Origin: Fredinandcohnia onubensis
Lineage (GTDB): Bacteria > Bacillota > Bacilli > Bacillales > Bacillaceae_L
Direction of reading: 5' to 3'
Assembly (NCBI RefSeq): GCF_002734285.1
Contig: NZ_NSEA01000003.1
Span: forward strand, 186,001 to 250,000
Length of the DNA stretch: 64,000 nt
This document shows positions 40,705-50,716 of the stretch, piece by piece (position 1 is the stretch's first letter; each line of letters opens with the position of its first letter). The translations under genes and the position numbers were made by a program. Below the pieces are notes generated by a model that made no database searches, had not been told where the DNA came from, and saw nothing but the letters and a program-made list of their open reading frames with translations.

Positions 40705-41637
40705 ATGAGAAAAATAATTGTTGGGTCTCGAAGAAGTAAATTAGCTATTACACAAACAAACTGGGTTATCCAGCAGCTTAAGAACCTTGGTGTTCCATAT
40801 GAGTTTGAGGTAAAGGAAATCGTCACAAAAGGGGATAAAATCCTTGATGTTACTTTATCAAAGGTCGGAGGTAAAGGCCTTTTTGTTAAGGAAATTGAAC
40901 AAGCTTTATTTGATAAGGAAATTGATATGGCAGTTCACAGTATGAAAGATATGCCTGCAGTGCTACCTGAAGGACTAGTTATTGGTTGTGTGCCAAAACG
41001 TGAAGATCACCGTGATGTCATCATATCCAAGGGAAGTGTTTCCTTTGAAAAGCTTCAAAGTGGGGCTATCGTGGGTACAAGTAGCTTGAGAAGAAGTGCA
41101 CAGCTTCTAGCAAAAAGAAACGATATCGAAATTAAATGGATTCGTGGAAATATTGATACGAGACTTGCTAAGCTTGAGAACGAAGATTACGATGCAATTG
41201 TATTAGCAGCAGCTGGCTTAAAGCGTATGGGCTGGTCTGACGATGTTGTATCCGAATTCGTAGACCCTGAAGTTTGCTTACCAGCAGTCGGTCAAGGTGC
41301 ATTAGCAATTGAATGTCGTGAAGATGATGCAGAACTTTTAGTGGCATTGTCAAAATTAAATGATGAATATACGGAAAAAACGGTTGCAGCTGAACGTGCA
41401 TTCCTAGATAAAATGGAAGGCGGCTGCCAAATTCCAATTGCAGCATATGCAACAATGTCCGATGATAAAGAGATTGCTTTAACTGCCTTAGTGGGCTCTC
41501 CTGATGGAAATACGATTTACAAAGAACAGGTTTACGGAAATAATCCAATCGAGGTTGGTCATGAAGCAGCAAATAAATTAACAAATCTGGGTGCTAAAGA
41601 GCTGATCGACAAAGTGAAAGAGGAGCTTAACCAGTAA
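40705..41637 (+). CDS. hemC: Porphobilinogen deaminase
   Basis: Hydroxymethylbilane synthase, joining four porphobilinogens on a dipyrromethane cofactor. The 310-residue protein has [13 protein letters not shown], the HSMKDMP active-site segment, [11 protein letters not shown] and the cofactor-attachment Cys241 in [17 protein letters not shown] precedes ATG 40705. The last base of its stop is the first base of hemD. Confidence 0.97.
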   Translation: MRKIIVGSRRSKLAITQTNWVIQQLKNLGVPYEFEVKEIVTKGDKILDVTLSKVGGKGLFVKEIEQALFDKEIDMAVHSMKDMPAVLPEGLVIGCVPKREDHRDVIISKGSVSFEKLQSGAIVGTSSLRRSAQLLAKRNDIEIKWIRGNIDTRLAKLENEDYDAIVLAAAGLKRMGWSDDVVSEFVDPEVCLPAVGQGALAIECREDDAELLVALSKLNDEYTEKTVAAERAFLDKMEGGCQIPIAAYATMSDDKEIALTALVGSPDGNTIYKEQVYGNNPIEVGHEAANKLTNLGAKELIDKVKEELNQ

Positions 41638-42440
41638 TGGAAGGCGAACAACCTCTTTTGGGGAAAATGATCTTAAATACTAGAGGTGAAAAGCAAGCTG
41701 CTGAATTCTCAATGAAAATTACAGCAGCTGGCGGAACGCCAATTGAACTTCCATTACTAACGTTTCAAAAGCCAAAAAATACAACTTTTATTAAGAATAC
41801 AATAAGCAATTTGGAGTCATATGATTGGTTGATTTTTACGAGCAAGAATGGTGTAGATTTCTTTTTCGATTTTTATGATCAGGTAGTGGAGGAAGTGGGA
41901 ATTAATCTTCCTCTACCTAAAATAGCTGTCGTTGGTACAAAGACAGAAAAGGCTTTGTTATCTAAGGGATTTGAACCAGAGCTGGTACCGGAAGAGTTTA
42001 TCGCGGAAGGCTTATTTAAGAGTTTAAAACCTTTTGTGAAAAAAGGTGCTCGCTTTTTACTTGCTCGTGGAAATCTATCACGTTCTTATTTAGTTGACGA
42101 ACTGACAAGGTATGGGGCAGAAGCTACTGATTTAATTGTCTATGAGACAATTGGCGATTCGCGTGAAAAAGAGCGCTTAATAGCGCTTTTAAAAGAAAAT
42201 CAAATTGATATTATAACCTTTACAAGTCCTTCAACTGTGAAGCAATTTTATAAAATGGTTGAACAAATAGAGTGGCAACAATGGACAAAAAATGTGATAT
42301 TTGCTTGTATTGGACCGGAAACAAAAAAGTGTGCAAAACAATTACATATCCCAATACACATATGTCCTAAGAATTACACCATTGATCATTTATTAACGGA
42401 AATCATTGATTATTTAAAAGCGCAAGGAGGAGAAAAATAA
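41637..42440 (+). CDS. hemD: Uroporphyrinogen-III synthase
   Basis: Cyclises hydroxymethylbilane with ring D inversion. This family is poorly conserved; the 267-residue length, the two-lobed pattern and segments such as ILNTRG at the start, DWLIFTSKNGVDFF, ARGNLSRSYLVDEL and ITFTSPSTVKQFY fit. ATG 41637 overlaps the hemC stop by one base, so the pair is translationally coupled. hemB follows without a gap. Confidence 0.94.
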   Translation: MEGEQPLLGKMILNTRGEKQAAEFSMKITAAGGTPIELPLLTFQKPKNTTFIKNTISNLESYDWLIFTSKNGVDFFFDFYDQVVEEVGINLPLPKIAVVGTKTEKALLSKGFEPELVPEEFIAEGLFKSLKPFVKKGARFLLARGNLSRSYLVDELTRYGAEATDLIVYETIGDSREKERLIALLKENQIDIITFTSPSTVKQFYKMVEQIEWQQWTKNVIFACIGPETKKCAKQLHIPIHICPKNYTIDHLLTEIIDYLKAQGGEK

Positions 42441-43427
42441 ATGGAAAAATTACAATTTGCAAGACATAGAAGATTACGCCAAACTGCAAATATAAGAGCG
42501 TTAGTACGTGAAACTCATCTTCATACAGATGATCTAATTTACCCTTTGTTTATTGTCGAAGGGGAAAATAAAAAAGTAGAAGTTCCTTCTATGCCTGGTG
42601 TGTATAATATTTCATTGGATTTACTTGAGCAAGAGCTTAATGAAATCGTAGAATTAGGAATTAAATCTGTCATTTTATTTGGTGTACCAAATGAAAATGA
42701 AAAAGATGAAACGGGTACTGGTGCATTTCATGATCACGGAATTGTCCAAAAGGCAACTCAATTAACAAAAGAAAAGCACCCAGACTTAGTCGTAATCGCG
42801 GATACATGTCTTTGTGAATATACTTCACATGGGCATTGTGGTGTAATAGAGAATGGACAAGTCTTAAATGATCCTTCCCTTGAATTATTAGCAAAAACTG
42901 CTGTAAGCCAGGCAAAAGCAGGTGCGGATATAATTGCCCCATCTAATATGATGGATGGCTTTGTGACAGCGATTAGACACGGCTTAGATGAAGCAGGATT
43001 TGAAAATGTTCCAATTATGTCTTACGCGGTTAAATATTCATCTGCATTTTATGGTCCATTCCGGGATGCAGCTGGGAGTGCTCCTTCCTTCGGTGATCGT
43101 AAAACGTATCAAATGGATTATGCAAATCGTCTAGAGGCATTAAGAGAAGCTGAATCTGATATTGAAGAGGGTGCTGATTTCATTATTGTAAAACCAGCAT
43201 TGTCTTACTTAGATATCGTGCGTGACGTTAAAAATAATTTTAATGCACCAGTGGTAGCTTATAATGTGAGTGGTGAATACTCCATGATTAAAGCAGCAGC
43301 TCAAAACGGTTGGATAAATGAAAAAGAAATCGTGATGGAAATGCTAACAGGAATGAAACGCGCAGGTGCAGATCTAATCATTACGTATCATTCAAAAGAT
43401 GTTGCTCGCTGGTTACAAGATAAATAA
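42441..43427 (+). CDS. hemB: Delta-aminolevulinic acid dehydratase
   Basis: Porphobilinogen synthase, condensing two 5-aminolevulinates. The 328-residue protein has the zinc-site cysteines in [14 protein letters not shown]. The Schiff-base lysines are in [12 protein letters not shown] and [11 protein letters not shown], and the [12 protein letters not shown] loop is present. AGGAGG is upstream of ATG 42441, right at the hemD end. A large GC-rich palindrome separates it from hemL. Confidence 0.97.
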   Translation: MEKLQFARHRRLRQTANIRALVRETHLHTDDLIYPLFIVEGENKKVEVPSMPGVYNISLDLLEQELNEIVELGIKSVILFGVPNENEKDETGTGAFHDHGIVQKATQLTKEKHPDLVVIADTCLCEYTSHGHCGVIENGQVLNDPSLELLAKTAVSQAKAGADIIAPSNMMDGFVTAIRHGLDEAGFENVPIMSYAVKYSSAFYGPFRDAAGSAPSFGDRKTYQMDYANRLEALREAESDIEEGADFIIVKPALSYLDIVRDVKNNFNAPVVAYNVSGEYSMIKAAAQNGWINEKEIVMEMLTGMKRAGADLIITYHSKDVARWLQDK

Positions 43428-43439
43428 TAGCATTATTAA

Positions 43440-43491
43440 GGGGCCTGACCCCCACCGTGTTAACGCATTAACGCATCGGGGGTCAGGCCCC
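43440..43491. repeat. REP-like palindrome between hemB and hemL
   Basis: GGGGCCTGACCCCC (43440-43453) pairs perfectly with GGGGGTCAGGCCCC (43478-43491). The 24-base loop includes the direct repeat TTAACGCA twice. Its GC-rich, sharply bounded form within an AT-rich operon looks like an interspersed extragenic palindrome. AAAAAA follows rather than T, so it is not a standard forward terminator; it may stabilise or split the hem message. Confidence 0.75.
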
Positions 43492-43514
43492 AAAAAAGGA
43501 AAGGGGTTACGAAG

Positions 43515-44804
43515 ATGAGAAGTTATGAAAAGTCAAAAGCAGCATTTGCAGATGCAGTGCATCTTATGCCAGGTGGAGTAAACAGCCCAGTTCGTGCTTT
43601 TAAATCGGTAAATATGGATCCAATCTTCATGGAACGTGGGAAAGGCTCTAAAATATATGATATCGATGGAAATGAATACATAGATTACGTTTTATCATGG
43701 GGACCGCTTATCCACGGTCATGCGAATGATCAAGTGGTGGAAGCACTTAAAAAAGCAACAGAAATGGGAACTAGCTTCGGTGCACCTACTTTAGCAGAAA
43801 ACGAACTTGCAAAGCTTGTTATTGAAAGAGTGCCATCAATTGAAATCATTCGGATGGTTAACTCCGGTACAGAGGCAACAATGAGTGCATTACGATTAGC
43901 TAGAGGATATACAGGTCGCAGTAAAATTTTAAAATTTGAAGGCTGTTACCATGGGCACGGTGATTCATTATTGATTAAAGCTGGTTCAGGTGTAGCTACA
44001 CTTGGTTTACCTGACAGCCCAGGAGTACCTGAAGGAATAGCGAAAAATACCATTACTGTTCCTTATAATGATTTAAAGGCTGTGAAATACGCGTTTGAAC
44101 AGTTTGGAGAAGACATAGCAGGAGTAATTGTTGAACCAGTGGCAGGAAATATGGGGGTTGTTCCTCCACAGCCAGGATTCCTTGAAGCACTTCGTGAGAT
44201 TACAACACAAAATGGAACATTGCTTATTTTTGATGAGGTAATGACTGGATTCCGTGTGGACTATAATTGTGCACAAGGATATTTTGGTGTCACTCCTGAC
44301 CTCACTTGTCTTGGTAAAGTAATAGGTGGTGGACTCCCTGTAGGCGCATATGGTGGTCGCGCAGAAATTATGGAGAATATTGCACCAGCTGGGCCAATCT
44401 ATCAAGCGGGAACCCTTTCTGGTAATCCATTAGCAATGGCGGCAGGCTATGAGACTTTATCTCAGCTGAAACCAGAAGACTACACTGAATTTAAAAAGAA
44501 AGCTGATCGACTAGAAGAAGGGCTTACTCAAGCAGCAGAGAAATACGATATCCCACACTGTATCAATCGTGCGGGTTCAATGATTGGGTTCTTCTTCACC
44601 AATGAAAAAGTGATAAACTATGAAGTTGCAAAAACATCTAATTTAGAGTATTTTGCAACCTATTATCGTGAAATGGCGAATGAAGGAGTATTCCTTCCAC
44701 CATCTCAATTTGAAGGACTATTCTTATCTACAGCACATACTGCTGAAGATATTGAAAAAACGATTCAAGCAGCTGAAAAAGCATTTTCTAAACTAAAAGG
44801 ATAA
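43515..44804 (+). CDS. hemL: Glutamate-1-semialdehyde 2,1-aminomutase
   Basis: PLP enzyme converting glutamate-1-semialdehyde to 5-aminolevulinate. The 429-residue protein has [40 protein letters not shown] and the PLP lysine K268 in [19 protein letters not shown] 43515 follows AAAGGGGTTACGAAG. Last gene of the heme operon, with a strong terminator. A related gsaB paralogue is not in this window. Confidence 0.97.
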   Translation: MRSYEKSKAAFADAVHLMPGGVNSPVRAFKSVNMDPIFMERGKGSKIYDIDGNEYIDYVLSWGPLIHGHANDQVVEALKKATEMGTSFGAPTLAENELAKLVIERVPSIEIIRMVNSGTEATMSALRLARGYTGRSKILKFEGCYHGHGDSLLIKAGSGVATLGLPDSPGVPEGIAKNTITVPYNDLKAVKYAFEQFGEDIAGVIVEPVAGNMGVVPPQPGFLEALREITTQNGTLLIFDEVMTGFRVDYNCAQGYFGVTPDLTCLGKVIGGGLPVGAYGGRAEIMENIAPAGPIYQAGTLSGNPLAMAAGYETLSQLKPEDYTEFKKKADRLEEGLTQAAEKYDIPHCINRAGSMIGFFFTNEKVINYEVAKTSNLEYFATYYREMANEGVFLPPSQFEGLFLSTAHTAEDIEKTIQAAEKAFSKLKG

Positions 44805-44816
44805 GGAAAATATTTG

Positions 44817-44850
44817 GACAGACTCAGTAAACGACTGAGTCTGTCTTTTT
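44817..44850 (+). terminator. hem operon terminator
   Basis: GACAGACTCAGT (44817-44828) pairs perfectly with ACTGAGTCTGTC (44834-44845), then TTTTT. Confidence 0.94.
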
Positions 44851-44864
44851 ATTTACGGAAATTA

Positions 44865-44893
44865 TCATAAATGCTTATGATTTATCATAAAAA
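44865..44893 (+). promoter_or_regulatory. Candidate sigma-E promoter of spoVID
   Basis: TCATAAA (44865-44871), 14 bp, then CATAAAAA (44886-44893) resembles the sigma-E pattern (TCATATT-14-CATACANT) with a few mismatches. spoVID is a mother-cell sigma-E gene in B. subtilis. The local ATCATAA/TTATGAT symmetry makes the match ambiguous. Confidence 0.4.
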
Positions 44894-44945
44894 TTGTAAT
44901 GTCATAGTAAATCTGTATAGAAGAGGACTGAAAGGAGGAGTAGCT

Positions 44946-46157
44946 ATGTCTGAAAACTTACGATTTTCAGTAGAGGAATCAGTCTGGTTTCAAAAGGGAC
45001 AGGAAGTCTCAGAACTCATCTCAATATCTCTTGACCCAGATATTGTGATTCAAGAGCATGACCAATATGTGTCCATACGCGGTGCATTACAACTAACAGG
45101 TGAATATCGTATAGATGAAAACCATTCCGAGGAGGAAGAACGCGATTTTGCGTCGGTTCGCCTTGTGAATGAAGTGATCACAAGAGAAGATGGGATTAGT
45201 GAACTAAACCATCGTTTCCCAGTCGATATTACAATTCCACAAGATCGTGTACAAAGCCTCGATGATGTATATGTTTCAATTGAGACGTTTGACTATGAAA
45301 TTCCAAAGCGTGGCTGTTTACAAATTATTGCCGATTTAGCAATTAGCGGTATCCAGGGTGTTACTCAGGCGCCTAAGGAGGAAGCTGTTCAAGAGACGGT
45401 AAAACAAGAGGTGCAAGCCCCTGTTGTGGCAGAACAAGAAGCAGTAGAGGAACTGGAGCTTGTAAGAAGTATTCCTCCTGAAGAAGAAGAGGAAGTGGAA
45501 GTTCAGGCGGTTTCAGAACAAGTTGAAGAAGAAAAGCCACAAGAGCAAGTAGAGGTAGTGCTACAAGAAAAAGACGAAGTGGTGCTACATAGAGAGGCTC
45601 AAGAAGAGGAACAAAAAGAGGAACAAGCAGAGGTTATTGCTGTAAGTGAACAGCAGGATGAGGAAGAGGATGCTGATTTATTTGTTCCATTTGAGGTAGA
45701 GGCTAGAAAAGAAGTATATCAAGAACATGAGGAACAAGAGGAAGTTGAAGTTGTCGAAGCGATTGAAGAAGAAGAGGTTCATGCCGTGTTAACTCCTTCA
45801 ATCGAAGTGAAGGCAAGACATGATAATCAATTATCCTTTGGGTCTGATAATCCGAATAAGAAAAGCTCAACTGCTGTTCAGGAAAAAGAAGCAGCGAAAG
45901 ATCAAAGAGAAGAAAAGACTGATGAGCCTTCAAAACGTAGTGAAAATGATTTATTATTAACCAAAATTTTTGGTAGAGATGAAGTAGATGACCATACCAC
46001 AATGAAAATTTGTATTGTTCAACACGGAGATTCGTTAGAGAAGATTTCAGAACGGTATGATATCTCCGTACAACAATTAGTACGTGTAAACTCACTAAAT
46101 ACAGATTCCGTCTCTGAAGGACAGCTTTTATACATCCCTGTTCAAGCAAATAGTTAA
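44946..46157 (+). CDS. spoVID: Spore coat morphogenesis protein SpoVID
   Basis: Mother-cell protein needed for the coat to encase the forespore; partners in B. subtilis include SafA and SpoIVA. The 403-residue protein has a conserved N-terminal domain (about 1-145, LRFSVEESVWFQKGQEV). A very acidic, Glu/Gln/Val-rich low-complexity middle (about 150-330) follows. The C-terminal LysM domain (HGDSLEKISERYDISVQQLV, near 358-400) ends in LLYIPV. ATG 44946 follows AAAGGAGGAG; in-frame codons upstream lack a site. Next to ysxE as in B. subtilis. Confidence 0.93.
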   Translation: MSENLRFSVEESVWFQKGQEVSELISISLDPDIVIQEHDQYVSIRGALQLTGEYRIDENHSEEEERDFASVRLVNEVITREDGISELNHRFPVDITIPQDRVQSLDDVYVSIETFDYEIPKRGCLQIIADLAISGIQGVTQAPKEEAVQETVKQEVQAPVVAEQEAVEELELVRSIPPEEEEEVEVQAVSEQVEEEKPQEQVEVVLQEKDEVVLHREAQEEEQKEEQAEVIAVSEQQDEEEDADLFVPFEVEARKEVYQEHEEQEEVEVVEAIEEEEVHAVLTPSIEVKARHDNQLSFGSDNPNKKSSTAVQEKEAAKDQREEKTDEPSKRSENDLLLTKIFGRDEVDDHTTMKICIVQHGDSLEKISERYDISVQQLVRVNSLNTDSVSEGQLLYIPVQANS

Positions 46158-46167
46158 GAACATCGAT

Positions 46168-46198
46168 AGGGTGAGGAAAACCTCACCCTGTTTTCTTT
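46168..46198 (+). terminator. Hairpin between spoVID and ysxE
   Basis: AGGGTGAGG (46168-46176) pairs with CCTCACCCT (46181-46189) around AAAA, followed by GTTTTCTTT. It may end or attenuate transcription into ysxE. Confidence 0.8.
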
Positions 46199-46232
46199 AT
46201 GAATCAAATGACCAAAACTGTTAGGAAAGAGA

Positions 46233-47288
46233 GTGATTGGCCCAATGGATAATAACGATGCTAAAGAAATAGGGCCCATCTTAAAAAAATATAATCTACA
46301 GCCCTTATCATTTGAACAACTCGGAAAAGTGACAAAAGTTGTGACAAACAAAGGAATTTTCGCTTTAAAATCTGTTTCTAGCAAAATAAACCCTTCCTTT
46401 CCTACTTTCCTTCAACAATTATTGCAACAGGGCTATACAAGGGCAGTACCTATTTACTCAACCATTGAGGGGAAATACCTTGTCTATCATAACCATAAAT
46501 TCCACTACCTAATGCCTTGGTTAAAATCCACGACCACTGCACACCGTGGAGAACATTATCATTCCTTTTTTAAAGAGATTGCAAGAATTCACTTAACAAC
46601 TGCAAGAAAGCTACAAATGAACGATGAAACTGAGATTACAGGGCATTATGAATCAATCATTAAGAAATGGGATGAACGGAATCAGTTTCTAGAAGGTTTT
46701 GTTGAAGCCGCCGAACAAAAATGGTATATGTCTCCATTCGAGCTTCAATTCTGTACGTATTTTTATGAAGTAAGTCTAGCAGCCTCATTTGCCAGATCAC
46801 AGCTTGAAAAATGGCATGAGTTAATGAAAGAAGAAAAAACGTACCGTACCGCATTAACACTTAATCATTTTTCAGATACACATTTTTTATATGATGACAG
46901 CGGAAGGGGATATCTATCGAATTTTGAAAGGGCCGGATATGCAAACCCTACTAATGATTTAGTAAGCCTCTATTTCCGAATTTTAAAGACCTTTCCGACT
47001 TTGTGTACAGATTGTCTTGAATGGTTTGAATCTTATCAAAGCCGTTTTCCTTTACGCGAAGAGGAGTTCTATCTCTTTCTAAGCCATTTAACCTTCCCAG
47101 AGCCAATCTATAAATGTGTACGAAATTACACTGATAATAATCAGAAGAAATCAGAGCGGGAGCATGTCCAAGTTTTACAACGAGCCTATTGGCTGACTAA
47201 AAATATTGAATTTGTATCAGTCAAACTTTTGGAAGCCGAACAAAAAAGAAAAGAACAAGAGGAAGAAGAAGAATCCCATACGGAGTAA
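46233..47288 (+). CDS. ysxE: Spore coat protein YsxE (CotS-like kinase fold)
   Basis: Spore coat protein with a choline/aminoglycoside-kinase-like fold, role in coat or outer spore layers not established. The 351-residue protein resembles the CotS/YutH group: FALKSVSSK near the start may be the nucleotide lobe, with a central HRGEHYHSFFKEIARIH and FSDTHFLYDDSGRGYLSNFERA in the catalytic-loop region. The usual HGD catalytic triplet is not obvious, so activity is doubtful. GTG 46233 has AGGAAAGAG upstream; ATG 46245 is an alternative. Confidence 0.88.
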   Translation: MIGPMDNNDAKEIGPILKKYNLQPLSFEQLGKVTKVVTNKGIFALKSVSSKINPSFPTFLQQLLQQGYTRAVPIYSTIEGKYLVYHNHKFHYLMPWLKSTTTAHRGEHYHSFFKEIARIHLTTARKLQMNDETEITGHYESIIKKWDERNQFLEGFVEAAEQKWYMSPFELQFCTYFYEVSLAASFARSQLEKWHELMKEEKTYRTALTLNHFSDTHFLYDDSGRGYLSNFERAGYANPTNDLVSLYFRILKTFPTLCTDCLEWFESYQSRFPLREEEFYLFLSHLTFPEPIYKCVRNYTDNNQKKSEREHVQVLQRAYWLTKNIEFVSVKLLEAEQKRKEQEEEEESHTE

Positions 47289-47305
47289 AGTATGGGATTC
47301 TTTAT
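47271..47305 (+). terminator. ysxE terminator overlapping its stop
   Basis: GAATCCCATAC (47271-47281) pairs perfectly with GTATGGGATTC (47290-47300) followed by TTTAT. The stem spans the ysxE stop and lies just beyond the end of the opposing small gene, so it could work for both. Confidence 0.75.
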
Positions 47306-47496
47306 ATCATGTCGAGGTGAAATGCAACTGCAAGTAAAATTAAGATGGCTAAAAAGAGCACATCAAATGAGGTTGGTATAAATATTGTTCGAACAGCTTG
47401 AACGATGGTGATGGGGATGATAAATTGGTGACATACATCTCTACATTGTCGCAGCCAATGAGGATAGGAGTATTTTCTAAAACGGCGTCTTCTCAT
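47302..47496 (-). CDS. Small conserved-looking membrane protein
   Basis: A 64-residue reverse-strand protein not identified with a known family. It has a basic N-terminus (MRRRRFRKYSYPHWLRQC) followed by two hydrophobic stretches, one starting at FIIPITIVQAVRTIF and one near the end (FLAILILLAVAFHL). ATG 47496 follows AAGGGAGAGAT eight bases upstream. The ribosome site, the gene-like composition and the shared hairpin with ysxE support it as real. No function is proposed. Confidence 0.6.
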   Translation of the reverse strand: MRRRRFRKYSYPHWLRQCRDVCHQFIIPITIVQAVRTIFIPTSFDVLFLAILILLAVAFHLDMI

Positions 47497-47647
47497 GCAT
47501 TATCTCTCCCTTCAAAGAAATCCTATAACTAAACTATGCTTGGAAAAGCAGAAAAGTTCCTGTCAATTCAGATTGAAAATTTTGTAACAAATTAACTCAA
47601 AGAGAATAAAGTATAAAAAACTTGGCTAACCTTATTGACAATACCTA

Positions 47648-47708
47648 TTGAAATTCATCAAAAGAAGTAGTAAAATTCTTTAAAGAACTTAACTTACATA
47701 CCTATAAT
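47648..47708 (+). promoter_or_regulatory. Promoter region of valS
   Basis: TTGAAA (47648-47653), 17 bp and TAAAAT (47671-47676) form one good sigma-A promoter. A second perfect TATAAT (47703-47708) with a weak -35 would place the RNA start just at the base of the T-box stem I. Either or both may be used. The bases from 47497 to 47630 show nothing recognisable. Confidence 0.6.
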
Positions 47709-47714
47709 GAGTAC

Positions 47715-47960
47715 ATACGATGAGAGGGAAGAGTACATTGAGAACACCTTCAGAGAGAGAAATCATTAGCTGTGAGATTTCTTAGGAACGTTACAATGGA
47801 AGGTCGCCCTTAAGTAGCTTTTATGAACTGAAGTAGTAAAAGCCGGTGAAAAGCCGTTATCTTTTCTTGAGAGCATAGATTAGTTTTTTATCTATGAAAA
47901 AAGGTGGTACCGCGAATAGACTCCATTCGTCCTTTTATTAGGATGAATGGAGTTTTTTAT
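47715..47960 (+). promoter_or_regulatory. T-box riboswitch, probable valine specificity
   Basis: The leader shows T-box landmarks: GATGAGAGGGAAGAGTAC at the 5' base and AGAGAG near 47752. The specifier region reads GGAAGGTCGCC with GTC at 47803-47805, AAGGTGGTACCGCG at 47901-47914 is the T-box core, and the terminator follows. Uncharged tRNA-Val would favour antitermination and valS expression. The valine reading agrees with the downstream gene; the exact specifier is inferred. Confidence 0.9.
47920..47960 (+). terminator. T-box terminator before valS
   Basis: ACTCCATTCGTCC (47920-47932) pairs with GGATGAATGGAGT (47941-47953) with one G-T pair, followed by a T run. It competes with the antiterminator of the T-box. 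Confidence 0.92.
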
Positions 47961-47994
47961 TTGAAATTGTTTACAAGCAGAAGGAGGAACTCAA

Positions 47995-50637
47995 ATGGAA
48001 GGTAATGAAACGACTTTATCAACTAAGTATGATCCGCAAGCCATTGAAGCGGGACGTTATCAATATTGGTTAGAAGGTAAATTTTTTGAAGCAAAAGATG
48101 ATGCTGAGAAAAAACCTTATACGATTGTTATTCCACCACCAAACGTAACAGGGAAGTTACATCTAGGTCATGCGTGGGATACAACCTTACAGGATATACT
48201 TACTCGTATTAAACGAATGCAAGGCTTTGATGTTTTATGGTTACCAGGAATGGACCATGCTGGTATCGCAACCCAAGCAAAGGTAGAGGCTAAACTACGT
48301 GAAGAAGGAAAATCTCGCTATGATTTAGGCCGTGAAAAATTTGTAGAAGAGACATGGAAGTGGAAGGAAGAGTACGCGAGCCATATTCGTGAACAATGGT
48401 CTAAACTTGGTCTTGGACTTGATTACTCCAGAGAACGTTTCACTCTTGATGAAGGACTTTCAAAAGCGGTACGTGAAGTATTCGTTACCCTATATAAAAA
48501 AGGTCTAATTTACCGTGGTGAATATATCATCAACTGGGATCCAGCAACAAAAACAGCTCTTTCTGACATCGAAGTTATTTACAAAGATGTTCAGGGTGCA
48601 TTTTACCATATGCGTTATCCATTAGCAGATGGAAGCGGGGTAATTGAGATTGCAACGACTCGACCAGAAACAATGCTGGGTGATACTGCAATTGCTGTTC
48701 ACCCAGAAGATGAGCGCTTTAAGCAATTAATCGGTAAAACAGTTATTCTGCCGATTGTTGGAAGAGAAATTCCGATTGTTGCTGATGATTATGTAGATAT
48801 GGAATTTGGTTCTGGTGCAGTTAAAATTACACCTGCACATGATCCAAATGACTTTGAAGTAGGGAATCGTCACAATCTTGAGCGTGTGTTAGTCATGAAT
48901 GAAGATGGAACCATGAACTCAAACGCAGGTAAATACCAAGGCATGGATCGCTTTGAATGCCGAAAACAAATTGTTAAAGACCTTCAAAAAGAGGGCGTTC
49001 TATTTAAAATTGAAGAACATCTTCATTCAGTAGGTCACAGTGAACGAAGTGGGGCTGTTGTTGAGCCATACCTTTCCACACAATGGTTTGTAAAAATGCA
49101 ACCATTAGCAGATGAGGCAATCAAGCTTCAATCACAAGAGGAAAAAGTAAATTTCGTTCCAGAACGTTTCGAAAAAACGTATCTTCGCTGGATGGAAAAC
49201 ATTCGAGACTGGTGTATTTCACGACAATTGTGGTGGGGGCATCGAATTCCAGCATGGTACCATAAAGAAACAGGTGAGGTTTATGTTGACCATGAGCCAC
49301 CAAGTGACATCGAAAATTGGGAACAGGACAATGATGTTTTAGATACTTGGTTCAGTTCTGCATTATGGCCATTCTCCACAATGGGCTGGCCAGATAAGGA
49401 AGCAGCGGATTTTAAACGCTACTACCCTACAGATGCTCTTGTAACAGGCTATGATATTATCTTCTTCTGGGTATCAAGAATGATTTTCCAAGGTTTAGAA
49501 TTTACAGGAAAGCGTCCATTTAAAGATGTTCTGATTCACGGTCTGGTACGTGATGCAGAAGGTCGTAAAATGAGTAAGTCACTCGGAAATGGTGTAGACC
49601 CAATGGATGTAATCGCCCAATATGGTGCCGACTCATTACGTTACTTCTTATCTACTGGAAGTTCACCTGGTCAAGATTTACGCTTTAGTATGGAAAAAGT
49701 TGAAGCAACCTGGAACTTCGCCAATAAGATTTGGAATGCATCACGTTTTGCATTAATGAATATGGGTGACCTTAAGTTCGAAGACATTGACTTTAGTGGA
49801 GAAAAATCTGTTGCGGATAAGTGGATTTTAACTCGCCTAAATGAAACAATCGAATCAGTAACAAAGCTTGCTGATAAATATGAATTCGGTGAAGTTGGAA
49901 GAGTTTTATATAACTTTATTTGGGATGAATTCTGTGATTGGTATATTGAAATGGCGAAACTACCATTGTACGGTGAAGATGAGCAAGCAAAGAAAACAAC
50001 AAGATCGATTCTCGCATATGTCTTAGACAACACGATGAGATTGCTACACCCATTCATGCCGTTTATTACCGAGGAAATATGGCAAAACTTGCCACATCAT
50101 GGCGAATCCATTACTGTAGCAAAATGGCCAGAGGTGAATCGTGAATTATCTGATGATCAAGCAGCAGGCGAAATGCGACTATTGGTCGATATTATCCGCT
50201 CTGTTCGAAACATCAGAGCAGAAGTTAATACACCAATGAGCAAACAAATCAAGCTTCATATCAAAGCGAAAGATGAAACAGTTCTTGCACAATTAGAAAA
50301 GAATCGTTCTTACTTAGAAAAATTCTGTAATCCTAGTGAGCTTGTACTTGCAACTGAAATTACTTCTCCTGACAAGGCTATGACTTCAGTAGTAACAGGA
50401 GCAGAATTATTCCTTCCACTTGAAGGACTGATCAACATTGATGAAGAAATTAAGCGTCTAGAAAAAGAACTAGATAAACTTGATAAAGAAGTTGAACGCG
50501 TTCAGAAGAAACTTAGCAATGAAGGTTTTGTGAAGAAAGCACCTCAAAAGGTAATTGAAGAGGAACAGGCAAAAGAAAAAGATTATCTTGAAAAACGCGA
50601 AACAGTTCGTGAACGCATTTCAGAATTAAGAGGCTAA
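47995..50637 (+). CDS. valS: Valyl-tRNA synthetase
   Basis: Class I synthetase charging tRNA-Val, with editing of threonyl products. The 880 residues equal the B. subtilis length. The HIGH-type motif is HLGH in [13 protein letters not shown]. The inserted editing domain includes [17 protein letters not shown]. The KMSKS loop appears as [11 protein letters not shown], and a C-terminal coiled coil ([20 protein letters not shown]) binds tRNA. GAAGGAGG precedes ATG 47995. Controlled by the T-box above. Confidence 0.97.
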   Translation: MEGNETTLSTKYDPQAIEAGRYQYWLEGKFFEAKDDAEKKPYTIVIPPPNVTGKLHLGHAWDTTLQDILTRIKRMQGFDVLWLPGMDHAGIATQAKVEAKLREEGKSRYDLGREKFVEETWKWKEEYASHIREQWSKLGLGLDYSRERFTLDEGLSKAVREVFVTLYKKGLIYRGEYIINWDPATKTALSDIEVIYKDVQGAFYHMRYPLADGSGVIEIATTRPETMLGDTAIAVHPEDERFKQLIGKTVILPIVGREIPIVADDYVDMEFGSGAVKITPAHDPNDFEVGNRHNLERVLVMNEDGTMNSNAGKYQGMDRFECRKQIVKDLQKEGVLFKIEEHLHSVGHSERSGAVVEPYLSTQWFVKMQPLADEAIKLQSQEEKVNFVPERFEKTYLRWMENIRDWCISRQLWWGHRIPAWYHKETGEVYVDHEPPSDIENWEQDNDVLDTWFSSALWPFSTMGWPDKEAADFKRYYPTDALVTGYDIIFFWVSRMIFQGLEFTGKRPFKDVLIHGLVRDAEGRKMSKSLGNGVDPMDVIAQYGADSLRYFLSTGSSPGQDLRFSMEKVEATWNFANKIWNASRFALMNMGDLKFEDIDFSGEKSVADKWILTRLNETIESVTKLADKYEFGEVGRVLYNFIWDEFCDWYIEMAKLPLYGEDEQAKKTTRSILAYVLDNTMRLLHPFMPFITEEIWQNLPHHGESITVAKWPEVNRELSDDQAAGEMRLLVDIIRSVRNIRAEVNTPMSKQIKLHIKAKDETVLAQLEKNRSYLEKFCNPSELVLATEITSPDKAMTSVVTGAELFLPLEGLINIDEEIKRLEKELDKLDKEVERVQKKLSNEGFVKKAPQKVIEEEQAKEKDYLEKRETVRERISELRG

Positions 50638-50648
50638 AGGAATGAGAG

Positions 50649-50675
50649 GCGAATCTACTATAGATTCGTCTTTCC
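50649..50675 (+). terminator. valS terminator
   Basis: GCGAATCTA (50649-50657) pairs with TAGATTCGT (50661-50669) and is followed by CTTTCCTT. The tail is modest, so some read-through into folC is likely. Confidence 0.65.
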
Positions 50676-50716
50676 TTCATTTTTAAAGTTGAATGAATAT
50701 ATATGGAGGAACCCAT

